Assembly: GCA_004431415.1 (NCBI GenBank)
Contig: QPMI01000627.1
Span: forward strand, 151,077-215,076
From: Cyanophora paradoxa
Taxonomy: Eukaryota > Glaucocystophyceae > Cyanophorales > Cyanophoraceae
Direction of reading: 5' to 3'
Length of the DNA: 64,000 bases
The notes under the pieces: model-generated
The model's input: only the letters and a program-made list of their open reading frames with translations
What the model was told of the DNA's origin: nothing
Database searches by the model: none
Position numbers and translations under genes: made by a program
In this document: piece by piece, positions 38,370-47,933 of the stretch
Position numbering within the stretch: the stretch's first letter is position 1
Layout: each line of letters begins with the position of its first letter

Positions 38370-38794
38370 ATGGCCATCCCACGTATCGGCGCCCCCGCGG
38401 CGGCCCCGAGCCGTCCGCGGGCCCTTAAACTGGCATCTTTTAGCGTTTGCATCAGTCGCAGACCCGCCCGCCTTGCCTGGCTTGCTTCGTTCCTCCGCGA
38501 ATCTGACCCCGATGTCCTGGCAGTCCTCGATCATCGGTGGTACGATCCGCAGACATCGAAACAAGACGGAATCGTCGCTGTTTCGACAGCCTTCGCCGCC
38601 GCTCACCGCCTGATTGCCCGCACTGACGTTGGCCGACCCGTGCGCCGGAGGCTACAATCGCGGAGTGGCTTTCCTCCTCCGCAATCAATTCCATGCTACG
38701 GTGTCGTACGCGTAAGAGTCATCGGCGCCCCGAGCGCGGCAGCAGCGCTCGCGCATGCTGTCATTGCCCTAGACCTTATACGCCCCCCGCGCCC
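38370..38794 (+). pseudogene. Decayed EEP endonuclease (retrotransposon-like), 5' part
   Basis: Reads as the first half of an endonuclease/exonuclease/phosphatase domain. LARLAWLASFLRE-like text is followed by SDPDVLAVLDHRWYDP, then in a shifted frame by RGVAFLLRNQFHATVSYA and a stop, and in another frame by AVIALDLI. At least two frame breaks precede the viral insertion, so the target was already dead. The matching 3' part lies at 63,594 onward. Known: EEP domains form the target-cutting nuclease of many non-LTR retrotransposons. The assignment is by motif pattern only. Confidence 0.5.
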
Positions 38795-38800
38795 CCTCCT
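38795..38800. other. Target-site duplication, left (CCTCCT)
   Basis: CCTCCT directly precedes the left TIR and recurs directly after the right TIR at 63,588-63,593. Six-base duplications are characteristic of Polinton/Maverick integration by a retroviral-type integrase. Confidence 0.9.
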
Positions 38801-39658
38801 GCTCGCAGGGTGGTCACCCCCACCAATTGCGCGACCTTCCCGCGACCATTTTCAATAAGCACATTTTCAGCATCACGAATCTCAGTCACAAAATCACAAA
38901 TTCGCACTGAGCCACATTGTATTTTTCAAACATCTAACCCTTCCTTACTGAAACCAATCACGAAACCCTTTCATTCTTCATTTTTCTAATTCCTTACCAT
39001 TCCCAGTAAGCCCTTTAACTTTCCCCCGATCTCTCAGTAAGGACAGTAAGACCCTCATTTTTACGAAATGTTCCCGATCGTTTCCGGACTGTTTTCAGTT
39101 ACCCAAATTGAAAAATCAAGGTGAGCCCCACCAATTAAACAAGTGATCCCCACTTAAAGACTTCCAGTTAATATACTGTAACAATGGCAAGCAATCAAGT
39201 AAATCTACCTGAGACTAAGCGGTGCAATGTTTGCGATAAGGTAAAACCGGCATCGAGTTATGCATTGCAAAAGCGTAGCTCAGGGAATGTACTTTTGAAT
39301 TGGAGGTGCAAAGTTTGCGACCGAGACTATCACAATTACCTTTATCATTTCGTGTTAAAAACGCGTCCGAAGATCGAAGTACAATCGAAGATATGCTCGC
39401 ACTGCAAGATTGAGAAGCTTGCAAGTGAGTTTAATAAAAGACAAAGAACGAAGGATGGTCTCAACTATCAATGCCGAGAGTGTTATAGCAAAACTCGTAA
39501 GAGTTAAACCGAATTTCATTTTATATTTTTTAAAGCGAGTATGTGCATGAGCAAGCATGCCGAAAATGCCCACCTGCACAAACTCGCGACTTCAATCGAA
39601 ATGTTCCATTTAATGCACTGGAACCACTCGCGCCCCGCCCACTATGCAAGATACATGC
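38801..39658 (+). repeat. Left terminal inverted repeat (858 bp)
   Basis: Starts GCTCGCAGGGTGGTCACCCC and is the reverse complement of 62,729-63,587, ending at GCAAGATACATGC. By eye the copies differ only by three C-run length changes (one extra C each on the left) and one 4-bp insertion on the right, which accounts exactly for 858 versus 859 bp. It contains a whole zinc-finger gene. Confidence 0.95.
39184..39507 (+). CDS. Small double zinc-ribbon protein in the TIR
   Basis: A 107-aa basic protein with two Cys-x2-Cys...Cys-x2-Cys units: CNVC (residues 14-17) pairs with CKVC (about 42-45), and CSHC (about 70-73) pairs with CREC (about 97-100). The second unit (KLASEFNKRQRTKDGLNYQC) resembles small zinc-finger proteins found next to phage and algal-virus HNH or endonuclease-VII genes. 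It is the only gene carried wholly inside the terminal repeat, so the element encodes it twice, but the right copy is frameshifted. Inferred role: nucleic-acid binding, perhaps recognition of the element ends or early regulation. The antisense frame across it is a shadow. Confidence 0.75.
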   Translation: MASNQVNLPETKRCNVCDKVKPASSYALQKRSSGNVLLNWRCKVCDRDYHNYLYHFVLKTRPKIEVQSKICSHCKIEKLASEFNKRQRTKDGLNYQCRECYSKTRKS

Positions 39659-39781
39659 CTTTCTTATGCATGATCTATGAAAAATAACAATAAACCCAGT
39701 CGTCAGACAAGCTGCCTTGGCTGCGCCTCTCTCATTCTTCGAATTCTTTACATAGGAGCACTCACAGGAATTTCGCTTGCC

Positions 39782-41114
39782 TTATATTATTTTAACGATT
39801 ACCAAAACCTGTGTGTCAGATAACACCTTGATCACCTTCCCCACAGATATTTTATATTGTTCAAATGAAGGATTCGATACAGCATTTACAGCAATACTGT
39901 CATTCTCACCTTGAACAGGAATAATATAATCACCAGGGTTTGCCCCTGATATATTAACAGGAACCTGACCACAGAATGCAATACGATCTACCTTCTGTCT
40001 CTCAGTTTCCAGTTTCTGTTCATATATTGCTTTGGCTGTTTCGTATTCTTGTTTTTGTGTTTCTGTTGGGTTTTCAGGTAATTCAGGTCTTTCTCCTACA
40101 ATACTTTTGGGTGCCCAATCGTCACCTCCCACGAAAGATGGGTTCGTTGATTTGACCGCAAACATTATAGTGGAATTAAATGAAAGCGTTAACTTTCCAT
40201 TTTGATTAATTCCGCAAACTTGCCCTTTTGCTATGACATCCGTTATGTTTTCTTTTGCCATATATTCAGCATAATCAGTTCCTCCTACATTTACAGTTCC
40301 TGCGGTGTTAATAGATCTTCCAGTTGCGAATTTAGCAACATATAGTATAGCTCCTATTCCGCCCCAACCATTATTTAAATACTGTGTTGTATCAGAATAG
40401 AAGCCACCTAAATCGTTTCCACTCGAGCTGTAACACCACATGACTCCACTGTTAGTCCCTGTCTGTTTCACAATGAGCCCACCAGTCGTCGGTGGAGACG
40501 TATTGATACCAACAGTTCCACTGTTAACCTGGATACCATTTGCTGTGATTGTTGAAATTGTTGTCCCATTGCGTTTTAATGCTAAATCAGAAGCCGCCCC
40601 AGTATCAATCGTCGTTGTTTTTACACCACCAGTAGCTGTGAGAAGCCCAGTAAATCCACCAGTAGATGAAAATGTAGCTGTGGTTCCACTAACACCACCA
40701 TTTGCTGTGAGTAATCCAGTAAATGAGCCTGTCCCACTTACTGTCGCATTCCCATTCACCCCAAGCCAGTCCCAATCCATGCCCCGCCACTGTAAACTTG
40801 GAAAGCCGCCGAATTCCTATCAGCCGGATTAAAAGCCGTTTTGGAATCCTGTTGACCTTCATATAGATTTTCTTTGGTGACCAGCCCGAAGATATTGCGG
40901 GTCGATTCGATACGATCATTTGAGTAGCTTTAACGAGTCCATCAATCTTGTCAGCTCTGAGTTCTTTGACTCTGAGTATGCTTTGGTCATTAAAAGAATC
41001 GGTTTTCGCTGTCTCAGTCGAAGGGTGGCTCGGAGATAAATCATAGACTGTGTGTTGGACATTATGGACAGCACTGGCTGATAAGGAAAACACAGGTGTG
41101 AATACAGTCGACAT
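39782..41114 (-). CDS. Phage-tail-fibre-like protein with Peptidase_G2-like chaperone domain (frame broken twice)
   Basis: The start is ATG at 41,114. The frame runs as an N-terminal segment (to about 40,919), a middle segment (about 40,919-40,760) and a C-terminal segment (to 39,782). Each switch is repaired by one extra base in a run: T3 at 40,919-40,921 and C4 at 40,759-40,762. Intact length would be about 444 aa. Gly/Thr-rich repeats (GSFTGLLTANGG, GGFTGLLTATGG) precede a C-terminal region with TDYAEYM, CGINQNGKLTL and FCGQVPVNISGANPGDYI. That pattern matches Peptidase_G2, the self-cleaving intramolecular chaperone at the end of phage tail spikes and fibres. Inferred: a trimeric virion fibre for host attachment. 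Fibre proteins of this kind are unexpected in a PLV. Confidence 0.7.
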
Positions 41115-41135
41115 CTTTTGATTGTTCTTTACTTA

Positions 41136-42598
41136 TTATGTGAGAATATTATTGTTTTGGAGAGGTCCAACAGCAATCCAATGGAGTTTAAGGGTGCGAT
41201 TTGCTGCTGTGACATTTGTGAAATTAGTCGATGCGAAAGCTGTGAATCTTACGATCCAGGTAAACTTAGTTTTTAAACCCACACGAGTATTATTAACATA
41301 CTCAGGTCCGATATATACACAGTTGGTCATGTCCCAATTTACAGAGTTGAAGCTATTCTCGATAGATGTAGTAATCACTGCATCACTATAAAATGGGGTA
41401 GAGAATACGACCGTTCCCGATAATTGAAAGGTTTCTCCTGCTATGTATTCTCGATTGTCCAGGACTACATTCGCTGTCCCTGTTGCACATATGCATTTGC
41501 ATTTACATAACTACCGAAATTCGTGAGCAACTCTATGCTGTGATTGTGAGTGGGTGGCGAAGTAGGTGTGTTAATCAGATCATCATAATTTCCACTTGTA
41601 GCCACAGCATGCAAGTTGGGTGTATTAACGAGATCATTATAGTCTCCACTTGTAGCCACAGCATGCAAGGTAGGGGCAACAGGTGTGTTAGTTAGGTCAT
41701 TGTAGTCACCACTTGTGGCAACAGCATGCAAATTCGGCTTAGTAAATAACCTATCCCATGTCCCATTGAAAGGAAGTGTAGATTCTGATATAATTACACC
41801 TTGATCGATCCAACGAGGTATATAGCTTGTGAAATCGGGAGTTCCTACTAAATCATAGTAATTTCCTGTGTATGCTACACCACTCCAAGTCGGCTTCTGA
41901 ATGATATCACTCCACTTCCCACTAAAACCCGCCGGCACATCTGTAAGCTCCTTATAGCTCACCTTTTGCTTTGGTATAGACAGCTCAATTGGTGAGAATG
42001 CACCCGAAAGGCGATTTTCAGAGGTGAAATACATGAGACTTTGACTGTTAGGGAACTCATCCACGAGATTAAAGGTGAAATTCGTGGGCAATTCGAGTCG
42101 ACTAATTGGGGTGTTGTCGCCTAATATAAATTCGGCGCCTGTATGCACGACCGGGTTTCTTTGGATATACATATTGGATGCACCTATTACAGGTGCCACA
42201 ATGGGCACATCTGAACATACAAGGTTGCAAGTGATGGAGAAAATGGTTTTAGGGGCGAATAGATTGCAATCAAAGGTCACAGTAGCTGGATCAATAGTAG
42301 GATCGACATTTGAACAGATCTGAAACATCCACCCTCCCACACAGTTGCAATTTAGATTTCGAAAGGCTGTTCCTGCCATTGCATCCACATAGCCTATCCC
42401 ATTTGCTATGTCATATATGTGACCAAACTCGTAACCAAAAATGTCATTCCACAGGTTAGAAGCCATAGCTCCCATCACATACCCTTTTAGATCTACTATC
42501 AGGTCATTGGATTCACTGGGTATATTGGCATGGGTTATATAAAATTGATTATCCAAGACAGCATTCTTTATTGTCGTTTCTACTATGGGTTCAGTCAT
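41136..42598 (-). CDS. Tail-fibre-like repeat protein (one frame break)
   Basis: Starts at ATG 42,598. The first frame stops at 41,465, but the other frame carries the protein on to 41,136. One extra base in the C3 run at 41,478-41,480 would join them into about 487 aa. A diagnostic feature is the repeat around residues 285-345: LHAVATSGDYNDLTNTP, LHAVATSGDYNDLVNTP and LHAVATSGNYDDLINTP, plus upstream relatives (GVAYTGNYYDLVGTP). These match the VATSGxYxDLxNxP repeat of phage tail fibres. An N-terminal Cys-rich segment (NLNCNCVGG, CNLFAPKTIF, CNLVCSD) is distinct. It lies 21 bp upstream of the previous fibre gene on the same strand and is probably co-expressed. Inferred: a second fibre subunit or receptor-binding protein. 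Confidence 0.7.
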
Positions 42599-42635
42599 TA
42601 TACTCTATTATGGAATACTACAAAAATTAAGGTTG

Positions 42636-45600
42636 TTACATAACGTTTGGAACATGTTCATATATTCTCCCTTCTCGCTGTGCCATTTCCGCCATAAAGT
42701 CTCTGTCATTATTCATCGTTTGCTCTGCCAATTCTTGTGCTCGTGATTTTTTGGGTGCTGCCCTATTTGCTGGTGGTCGGTCAGTCCTCACTACACTAAG
42801 ACCATGCCCCTCGGCTGATCTCACCTCTAACCCCACATCTCCTTCGGCTGTTTGGGTCACATTAAGCTCTGGTGTTGAGTATTTATTACCTGCTCCTGCA
42901 ATGGTTCTGTCTATGCATGCACAACACAAAGCTCGGAATTTGTATGCAAGCACAAGCCCAAGAGCACCAAGAATAGGCAAGAGAATCATAAGCACTAACG
43001 TTCCTGGATCAGTTCCCGGTGCTCCGACTGGATTAGTAGGATTTGTGGGATTATTAGGTGTCGTGTTTGGATCTGGATCAGTTGTAGGGGGATCTTTTGA
43101 ATCGGGATCTGGGTTAGGCTGGTTCGGATTGGGATCGTTTGGTGGCGGCTCTGTCGACCCTGCTAATGATGTCGGCGCTGTGTATGCATTTGCAAACACG
43201 ATGGGAGCCGTCGCTGGATTTCCTGTGGAGGATCCTGAGATTGCACCATAGGTATCTGCGAGATACTTGTATAATTCCTGTGTCACAGGTGGATTGCTCA
43301 CAGATCGACACACCCAAATATTGCATGTGGTATCATATACTGTATCCCTGATAAAAGGCGGTAGAGCCGTCCCACTGAATGACTCAAAGAGTCCATTTCG
43401 CGAAAGCAACCTATGGGCTGTATCACAATTTCCACCCTCAAAATATTTGGTAGCCGAAATCGCACCTTGCACATAAATATTGCATGTGGAGTGCAATCCA
43501 ATGTTATTTAGGTTAGGAGTGTATCTGTCATCGAGCCTTACAGTGCAAACCCATGGGGAAGCGGTTTTTATATATTTCTTATCGCCTGCTGTGATCACAT
43601 CTGTGTTTGGGTGGCTTTCGATTTGGGTAGCAATAGACTCATATTTGTAAGAGTAATAAACTAAGAGCCCATCTGTGGAGGATGTAAAATAAAAGAAGTC
43701 TCTCATGAAGTCTGTGGATCCAAAGAAGTCAGCATTGGTCGATGTTAGGGTGACTTTGGGATAGCTCATGCTGACAGTCTCAGAAGGATATGGAATATAA
43801 GAGGTGTAATAGCGATTTAACAGATAATAGTAAAATCCATCTGAGACATTCGAATGAGTGGGCAAGGTGACTGTTAAGGTCTTACTGCGATCCTCAAACG
43901 TTTTATGTATGACAATATTGCAAGTATTAATGTATCGAGAATCGAAAAAGTAATTATTCGTTACTCGATTATCGATCAGAGTCGCATTGGTTCCATTAAA
44001 TACGAAATTCTGCCCATTAATTCTCGTAGTATGAATGTCGGTAACATCGAGAGGATACCTTATTTTTAATCGGTCTTCGGGGTCAAATCGCGGAATAGTT
44101 CCTGTTGCCTTCCAACTCACAGTGAAGGGAGGAGAAAGGGAAACTGCTGGGATAACAGAGAGATTAAATTTCGCAAAATACAACCCAATAGGATACCCTG
44201 ATAAAGCATATGTCACTGTTGCATTTCCTACAAGTGTAAAGCCGGTGGTTGTTATGTTAGTTGCAACAAATGGGGAGTAGCCAGCGGGTGCATTTTGAAG
44301 AGAGGTAGATGAGCCATCATTGACCACATACAGATTCGGGTCTGTAATTTCAATGGTAGGAGGGGAGACAAATGGAGACTCAAATGTGAAATTAAAACTC
44401 GCTGGAACCCCTGCAAGATATCTATATGAGACCGATCCTATTTCGGATGCCTGGAATACTTTGCTTCCACTCCGCACTACATTACTTGTGTCTTTCACAT
44501 TGTGGTATGATATGCTGGGAGTCGGGGAGAGCACCAACGAAATAGCATCTGGTAAATCAGACTTTGTTATATACAGCTCTTTAAGATACTCCTTTCTAAA
44601 AGGCGCGGTCAGATCTCCAATAGTAGCCGATGAACCTGCGACTACAATATTACAGGTGTTTGCACTCAAAGAATAAACTGTGTTCCACCTTAAAGAGTTC
44701 GCGCCAAGATCGAAACTCTGTGAGAAGGGCACGATATTGCTACCTTGTAAATCTCGGTAAACCTTTACTCTGGGTTCGCTATCGAATTCAGGGGTGATAT
44801 AATTGATGGTAAGAGTGAAACTAATAGTAGCTTCGGAAGTCAATAAGTTGTTTCGGATGATAAGTAAATTGTATGTCTCGTTAATGACAAACGAAACCTG
44901 AAACCCTGTGGAGGTGACATTTTGAATAAATGCTTTATTCGATTCATTATTGTTAGTGATAGGATTATAATAAGTAGTGTGATCCACCAATGAAACAGTG
45001 GGTATAGTCGTCTCGAAACCTGTGACACCCAACTGATCCCAAGTGAATGTATATGTAGGTTTGCCTACATAAGCGACATAGACCCCATTCGCGATCTGCT
45101 GAGGGTATCCCTCGACAGTGTAGGTCTCAGTTCGCGAAACTGATCGGGAAAGGTTACTATTAAAGTCAGTGTAGCTGATCAGTGCATTATCACTGGTGAG
45201 AATCTGATTGGGTCGGAGTGAGTGATTAAATGGAAGGATTAAATTGGAGGCAAACATGGAAACTCCATGCAACTCTGACCATCTCAGATTCGAGAGACCA
45301 ATTCGGTATGCATTATCAATAGAAGGGTATATGTTCCTTTTCGACAGAATATGGGCTAAGGTAATTGCAAGCGCTCCATCTGCTGCAAACAGAGCATTAA
45401 TTTCTGATTGCAAAGCGGCGATTTCGGTAGTGTGGGTCGTGAGGGTTCCATCCTGGCTGGAATCTTTGGTGTTCTTGCTCCTCTCGAACTCCAAAAACGC
45501 CTTTACGATGTCCTTGCCTAAAAGATCGTTTATATTGTCTCTGGTAATGTGAACATGGTCTGTTCTCAGTGCCTGTTTCTCTGTGGTAAAAGCCGGAATT

Positions 45601-46361
45601 TCCTCCGCAAATGATATAGTCGTTTTATCAAGTGCTAAGGATCTCACATTCGGAGCATTTGCGCCGATAATATCCACAACGTTCCCATTTTCGACAATTT
45701 CTAAGGTCGGTTTCGCGGGGTCTAATGTGAAAACGCCCTCTGTTATCTGGGGAACCGATTCGCTCTTCTGAATCACAAAGGATTCGATGTTTAGGTTACA
45801 GGTTGCGACATTGGTGGCGAAAAACGACTCGGAGTTAAGCGAGTTTACGTTAAGAGTATTTGTAGATATGTTACTTGCTGTAATATTACTCGTCGTTAGA
45901 TTACCTGCTGAGAGATCATGGACGACCTCTACCTTTGTTTTCCGTGTGGATACTCCCGCTATAAGTGTGCTATTATCCACGATTCTCATAGCTGCATTTT
46001 GGAAACCGCTCTCATCTTGAATGAAGAAGTTTAAGCGACCTCTATCGAATGCTTTTGGGATGTTCCTACGATTATATCGCACCGTTTTCGGTAGCTGGCG
46101 GGTTGCCTGAATGCTGGCGACTCTGTTTCGTTCGTTATCATCAAGTAAAAAGTCGATTCCAAGTTTATGATCCCCTTTCTCGACGTTCATTAACTGCAAA
46201 GCTGCGGGTCTGCTCGGTGTTCCACTGACTGGATCTTCGCGGTCTGCATTGAAGTTTATTCTCAGAGACCCGCGAATTTCGGTGTTTACCTGATCAGTGT
46301 CCTCTATCTGAGTGGTCGAATTAATAACTCGTGCGTCTGGTCGCGGATTCAGGAACGACAT
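42636..46361 (-). CDS. Giant fibre/adhesin-like protein with C-terminal membrane anchor
   Basis: I chose the ATG at 46,361 (MSFLNPRPDARVINS), giving 1,241 aa; the open frame upstream overlaps the divergent patatin gene and is not needed. The body is Asn/Ser/Thr-rich and beta-prone, with a recurrent short motif TCNI/TCNL (NVATCNLNI, SANTCNIVV, YINTCNIVI, HSTCNIYVQG, DTTCNIWVC). A linker of Pro, Asn and Asp (about residues 1,060-1,105) leads to one clear transmembrane helix (LVLMILLPILGALGLVLAY), then a Cys/Arg-rich stop-transfer segment and a short charged tail. Inferred: a long surface spike anchored in a membrane, either in the virion or on the infected cell. No known family was recognised. 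Confidence 0.6.
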   Translation of the reverse strand: MSFLNPRPDARVINSTTQIEDTDQVNTEIRGSLRINFNADREDPVSGTPSRPAALQLMNVEKGDHKLGIDFLLDDNERNRVASIQATRQLPKTVRYNRRNIPKAFDRGRLNFFIQDESGFQNAAMRIVDNSTLIAGVSTRKTKVEVVHDLSAGNLTTSNITASNISTNTLNVNSLNSESFFATNVATCNLNIESFVIQKSESVPQITEGVFTLDPAKPTLEIVENGNVVDIIGANAPNVRSLALDKTTISFAEEIPAFTTEKQALRTDHVHITRDNINDLLGKDIVKAFLEFERSKNTKDSSQDGTLTTHTTEIAALQSEINALFAADGALAITLAHILSKRNIYPSIDNAYRIGLSNLRWSELHGVSMFASNLILPFNHSLRPNQILTSDNALISYTDFNSNLSRSVSRTETYTVEGYPQQIANGVYVAYVGKPTYTFTWDQLGVTGFETTIPTVSLVDHTTYYNPITNNNESNKAFIQNVTSTGFQVSFVINETYNLLIIRNNLLTSEATISFTLTINYITPEFDSEPRVKVYRDLQGSNIVPFSQSFDLGANSLRWNTVYSLSANTCNIVVAGSSATIGDLTAPFRKEYLKELYITKSDLPDAISLVLSPTPSISYHNVKDTSNVVRSGSKVFQASEIGSVSYRYLAGVPASFNFTFESPFVSPPTIEITDPNLYVVNDGSSTSLQNAPAGYSPFVATNITTTGFTLVGNATVTYALSGYPIGLYFAKFNLSVIPAVSLSPPFTVSWKATGTIPRFDPEDRLKIRYPLDVTDIHTTRINGQNFVFNGTNATLIDNRVTNNYFFDSRYINTCNIVIHKTFEDRSKTLTVTLPTHSNVSDGFYYYLLNRYYTSYIPYPSETVSMSYPKVTLTSTNADFFGSTDFMRDFFYFTSSTDGLLVYYSYKYESIATQIESHPNTDVITAGDKKYIKTASPWVCTVRLDDRYTPNLNNIGLHSTCNIYVQGAISATKYFEGGNCDTAHRLLSRNGLFESFSGTALPPFIRDTVYDTTCNIWVCRSVSNPPVTQELYKYLADTYGAISGSSTGNPATAPIVFANAYTAPTSLAGSTEPPPNDPNPNQPNPDPDSKDPPTTDPDPNTTPNNPTNPTNPVGAPGTDPGTLVLMILLPILGALGLVLAYKFRALCCACIDRTIAGAGNKYSTPELNVTQTAEGDVGLEVRSAEGHGLSVVRTDRPPANRAAPKKSRAQELAEQTMNNDRDFMAEMAQREGRIYEHVPNVM

Positions 46362-46404
46362 CCTCTTTATAAACAAAGAAGATATATAAGAAGTATATAA
46401 GATA
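46362..46404. promoter_or_regulatory. Divergent promoter between giant fibre and patatin genes
   Basis: Only 43 bp separate the two start codons. The stretch is AT-rich, with TATATAAG and TATATAAGATA on the patatin side and TTTATAAAG on the fibre side. These are plausible TATA-type elements for transcription in both directions. Confidence 0.45.
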
Positions 46405-47898
46405 ATGAAGACCGTTCTCGCTTTGAGTGGTGGAGGGTCGCGCGGAATAATCGAGGCTGCTATACTGGCACAGATTGAAGCCCAAACCGGTAAACGAATC
46501 CAACAGCTATTCGACTGCTTTGCGGGAACATCCACAGGTGGATTAATCGCGCTCCTATTGAATATCAAGGGAACCGATGGCGCCCCTAAATATACTGCTA
46601 CTGATATTCTGGCGCTCTACAAAGCAAAGCTACCGCTGATTTTCGCGAATCCACGAGTGCTTACATCGATAGTGCAACGCCCAAAGTATGAAGCCACGAA
46701 TTTAGAAGCTGTGGCTCTGGAACTCTGCGGCTCAGCGACCATGGCGGATCTCTATAAACCCACCATCGTGACTGCGTTCGACACGGTTCAAATGTCCCCC
46801 GTTTTTATTTCAAGCAACGACGAAGATATTAATGGGATGCTTGTGCGCGATGCTGCAAGGGCTACCTCGGCTGCTCCGACCTATTTCGAGCCGAAACAAG
46901 TCACAGTCGCCGGAAGAACATACTGTTTAATTGATGGTTGCATGAGTGGAAATAATTCGCCCGGGGTTTGCGGCTACACATTCGCCCGCACTTTATTCGG
47001 AAACTCTTGCGAGGAGGAGCTTATCGTGGTCTCGATTACGGCGGGTCACGTCCAAGACTTAGATAAAGCGACATCTGGATATTCTTATGACACTATGAAA
47101 AATTGGGGGATCGTGCAATGGATGCTAAGCGCCACAGGATCGCCAATTCTCAGCATGTTCTTAGAGTCGAGCGATCTGAACGCCCACGTAAAGCTGCTGG
47201 AACTTTTACCCAGAAACGATGATCAGAATTACGATCGCTACTATAAGCTGAGCGTTCCTTTACCGAAAGATAAAATGACCCTCGATACTATCACAACGAG
47301 TCACCTGCAATATTTGGAAACGGAAGCGCTCGCCTTTGTTTCCGCACAGCAAACGTATTTTAATGCGATGTATTCAGTGCTGACCATGAATATATCAGAG
47401 GGAGACGTTCCCATAATTAATCTGTCGGGTTGCACAGATACAAGTGCACCCCCGGAGTCTAACTGGGTGCCGCTCGATAATAGCGCCTTTATTGCGGAAT
47501 TCGGCACAGCCTCCAATGCCCGCTGGTCGAATGCCACGGGGTGGGTGGGATTCACAAACCCGCCGCAAGGTAGTAGGTCGGGAGGCAATTATTTACGCAT
47601 CGATTTTCCGCGTCTGTTTATGCTTTCCTCAATAAAAATGAAGCCAGCTGCGAATGGCAACTATATTAAAACGTTTGAGATCGATTACCAATTAACTCCG
47701 GGAGTTTCGGCACTTGTCACATACACAGAAGCCGGCGCGACGAGAGTGTTTACAAATGCAAATCAAATAGCCGGAAGTGCTGATCCCGACGAACATTTCT
47801 TAGCGAACCCGAGATCTGTGAGAACCCTCGTAATCTGGGTGCTCACGACGAACGTAGCTTCGGCATGCCGAATTGATTTCGAGGGCTACTATGTGTGA
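46405..47898 (+). CDS. Patatin-like phospholipase fused to a discoidin (F5/8C-like) domain
   Basis: A 497-aa protein. Residues 1-330 form a patatin domain: oxyanion-hole motif GGGSRG (9-14), nucleophile motif GTSTGG with Ser43, and the catalytic aspartate in LIDG (Asp177), so the Ser-Asp dyad is complete. Residues about 340-497 look like an F5/8-type C or discoidin jelly roll (LRIDFPRLFMLSSIKMKP, IKTFEIDYQL, VRTLVIWVLTTNV), a carbohydrate- or lipid-binding module. Known: patatins hydrolyse acyl chains from phospholipids and galactolipids. Inferred: a virion- or infection-linked lipase targeted to a membrane or glycan surface, useful for entry or escape. It is divergent from the giant fibre gene. 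The two-domain layout is unusual for a PLV. Confidence 0.85.
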   Translation: MKTVLALSGGGSRGIIEAAILAQIEAQTGKRIQQLFDCFAGTSTGGLIALLLNIKGTDGAPKYTATDILALYKAKLPLIFANPRVLTSIVQRPKYEATNLEAVALELCGSATMADLYKPTIVTAFDTVQMSPVFISSNDEDINGMLVRDAARATSAAPTYFEPKQVTVAGRTYCLIDGCMSGNNSPGVCGYTFARTLFGNSCEEELIVVSITAGHVQDLDKATSGYSYDTMKNWGIVQWMLSATGSPILSMFLESSDLNAHVKLLELLPRNDDQNYDRYYKLSVPLPKDKMTLDTITTSHLQYLETEALAFVSAQQTYFNAMYSVLTMNISEGDVPIINLSGCTDTSAPPESNWVPLDNSAFIAEFGTASNARWSNATGWVGFTNPPQGSRSGGNYLRIDFPRLFMLSSIKMKPAANGNYIKTFEIDYQLTPGVSALVTYTEAGATRVFTNANQIAGSADPDEHFLANPRSVRTLVIWVLTTNVASACRIDFEGYYV

Positions 47899-47933
47899 CT
47901 TCCTTCGGTCGTTGCGCGCTGACGAGACAGCGC

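Noticed and set aside
39355-39579. 74-aa minus-strand ORF in the left TIR (mirrored at 62,808-63,032)
   Set aside because: Antisense shadow of the Cys-rich zinc-ribbon gene, which has clear paired Cys-x2-Cys motifs.
46362-46568. N-terminal extension of the giant fibre gene
   Set aside because: It overlaps the conserved patatin N-terminus on the other strand and the promoter. The ATG at 46,361 gives a sensible start.
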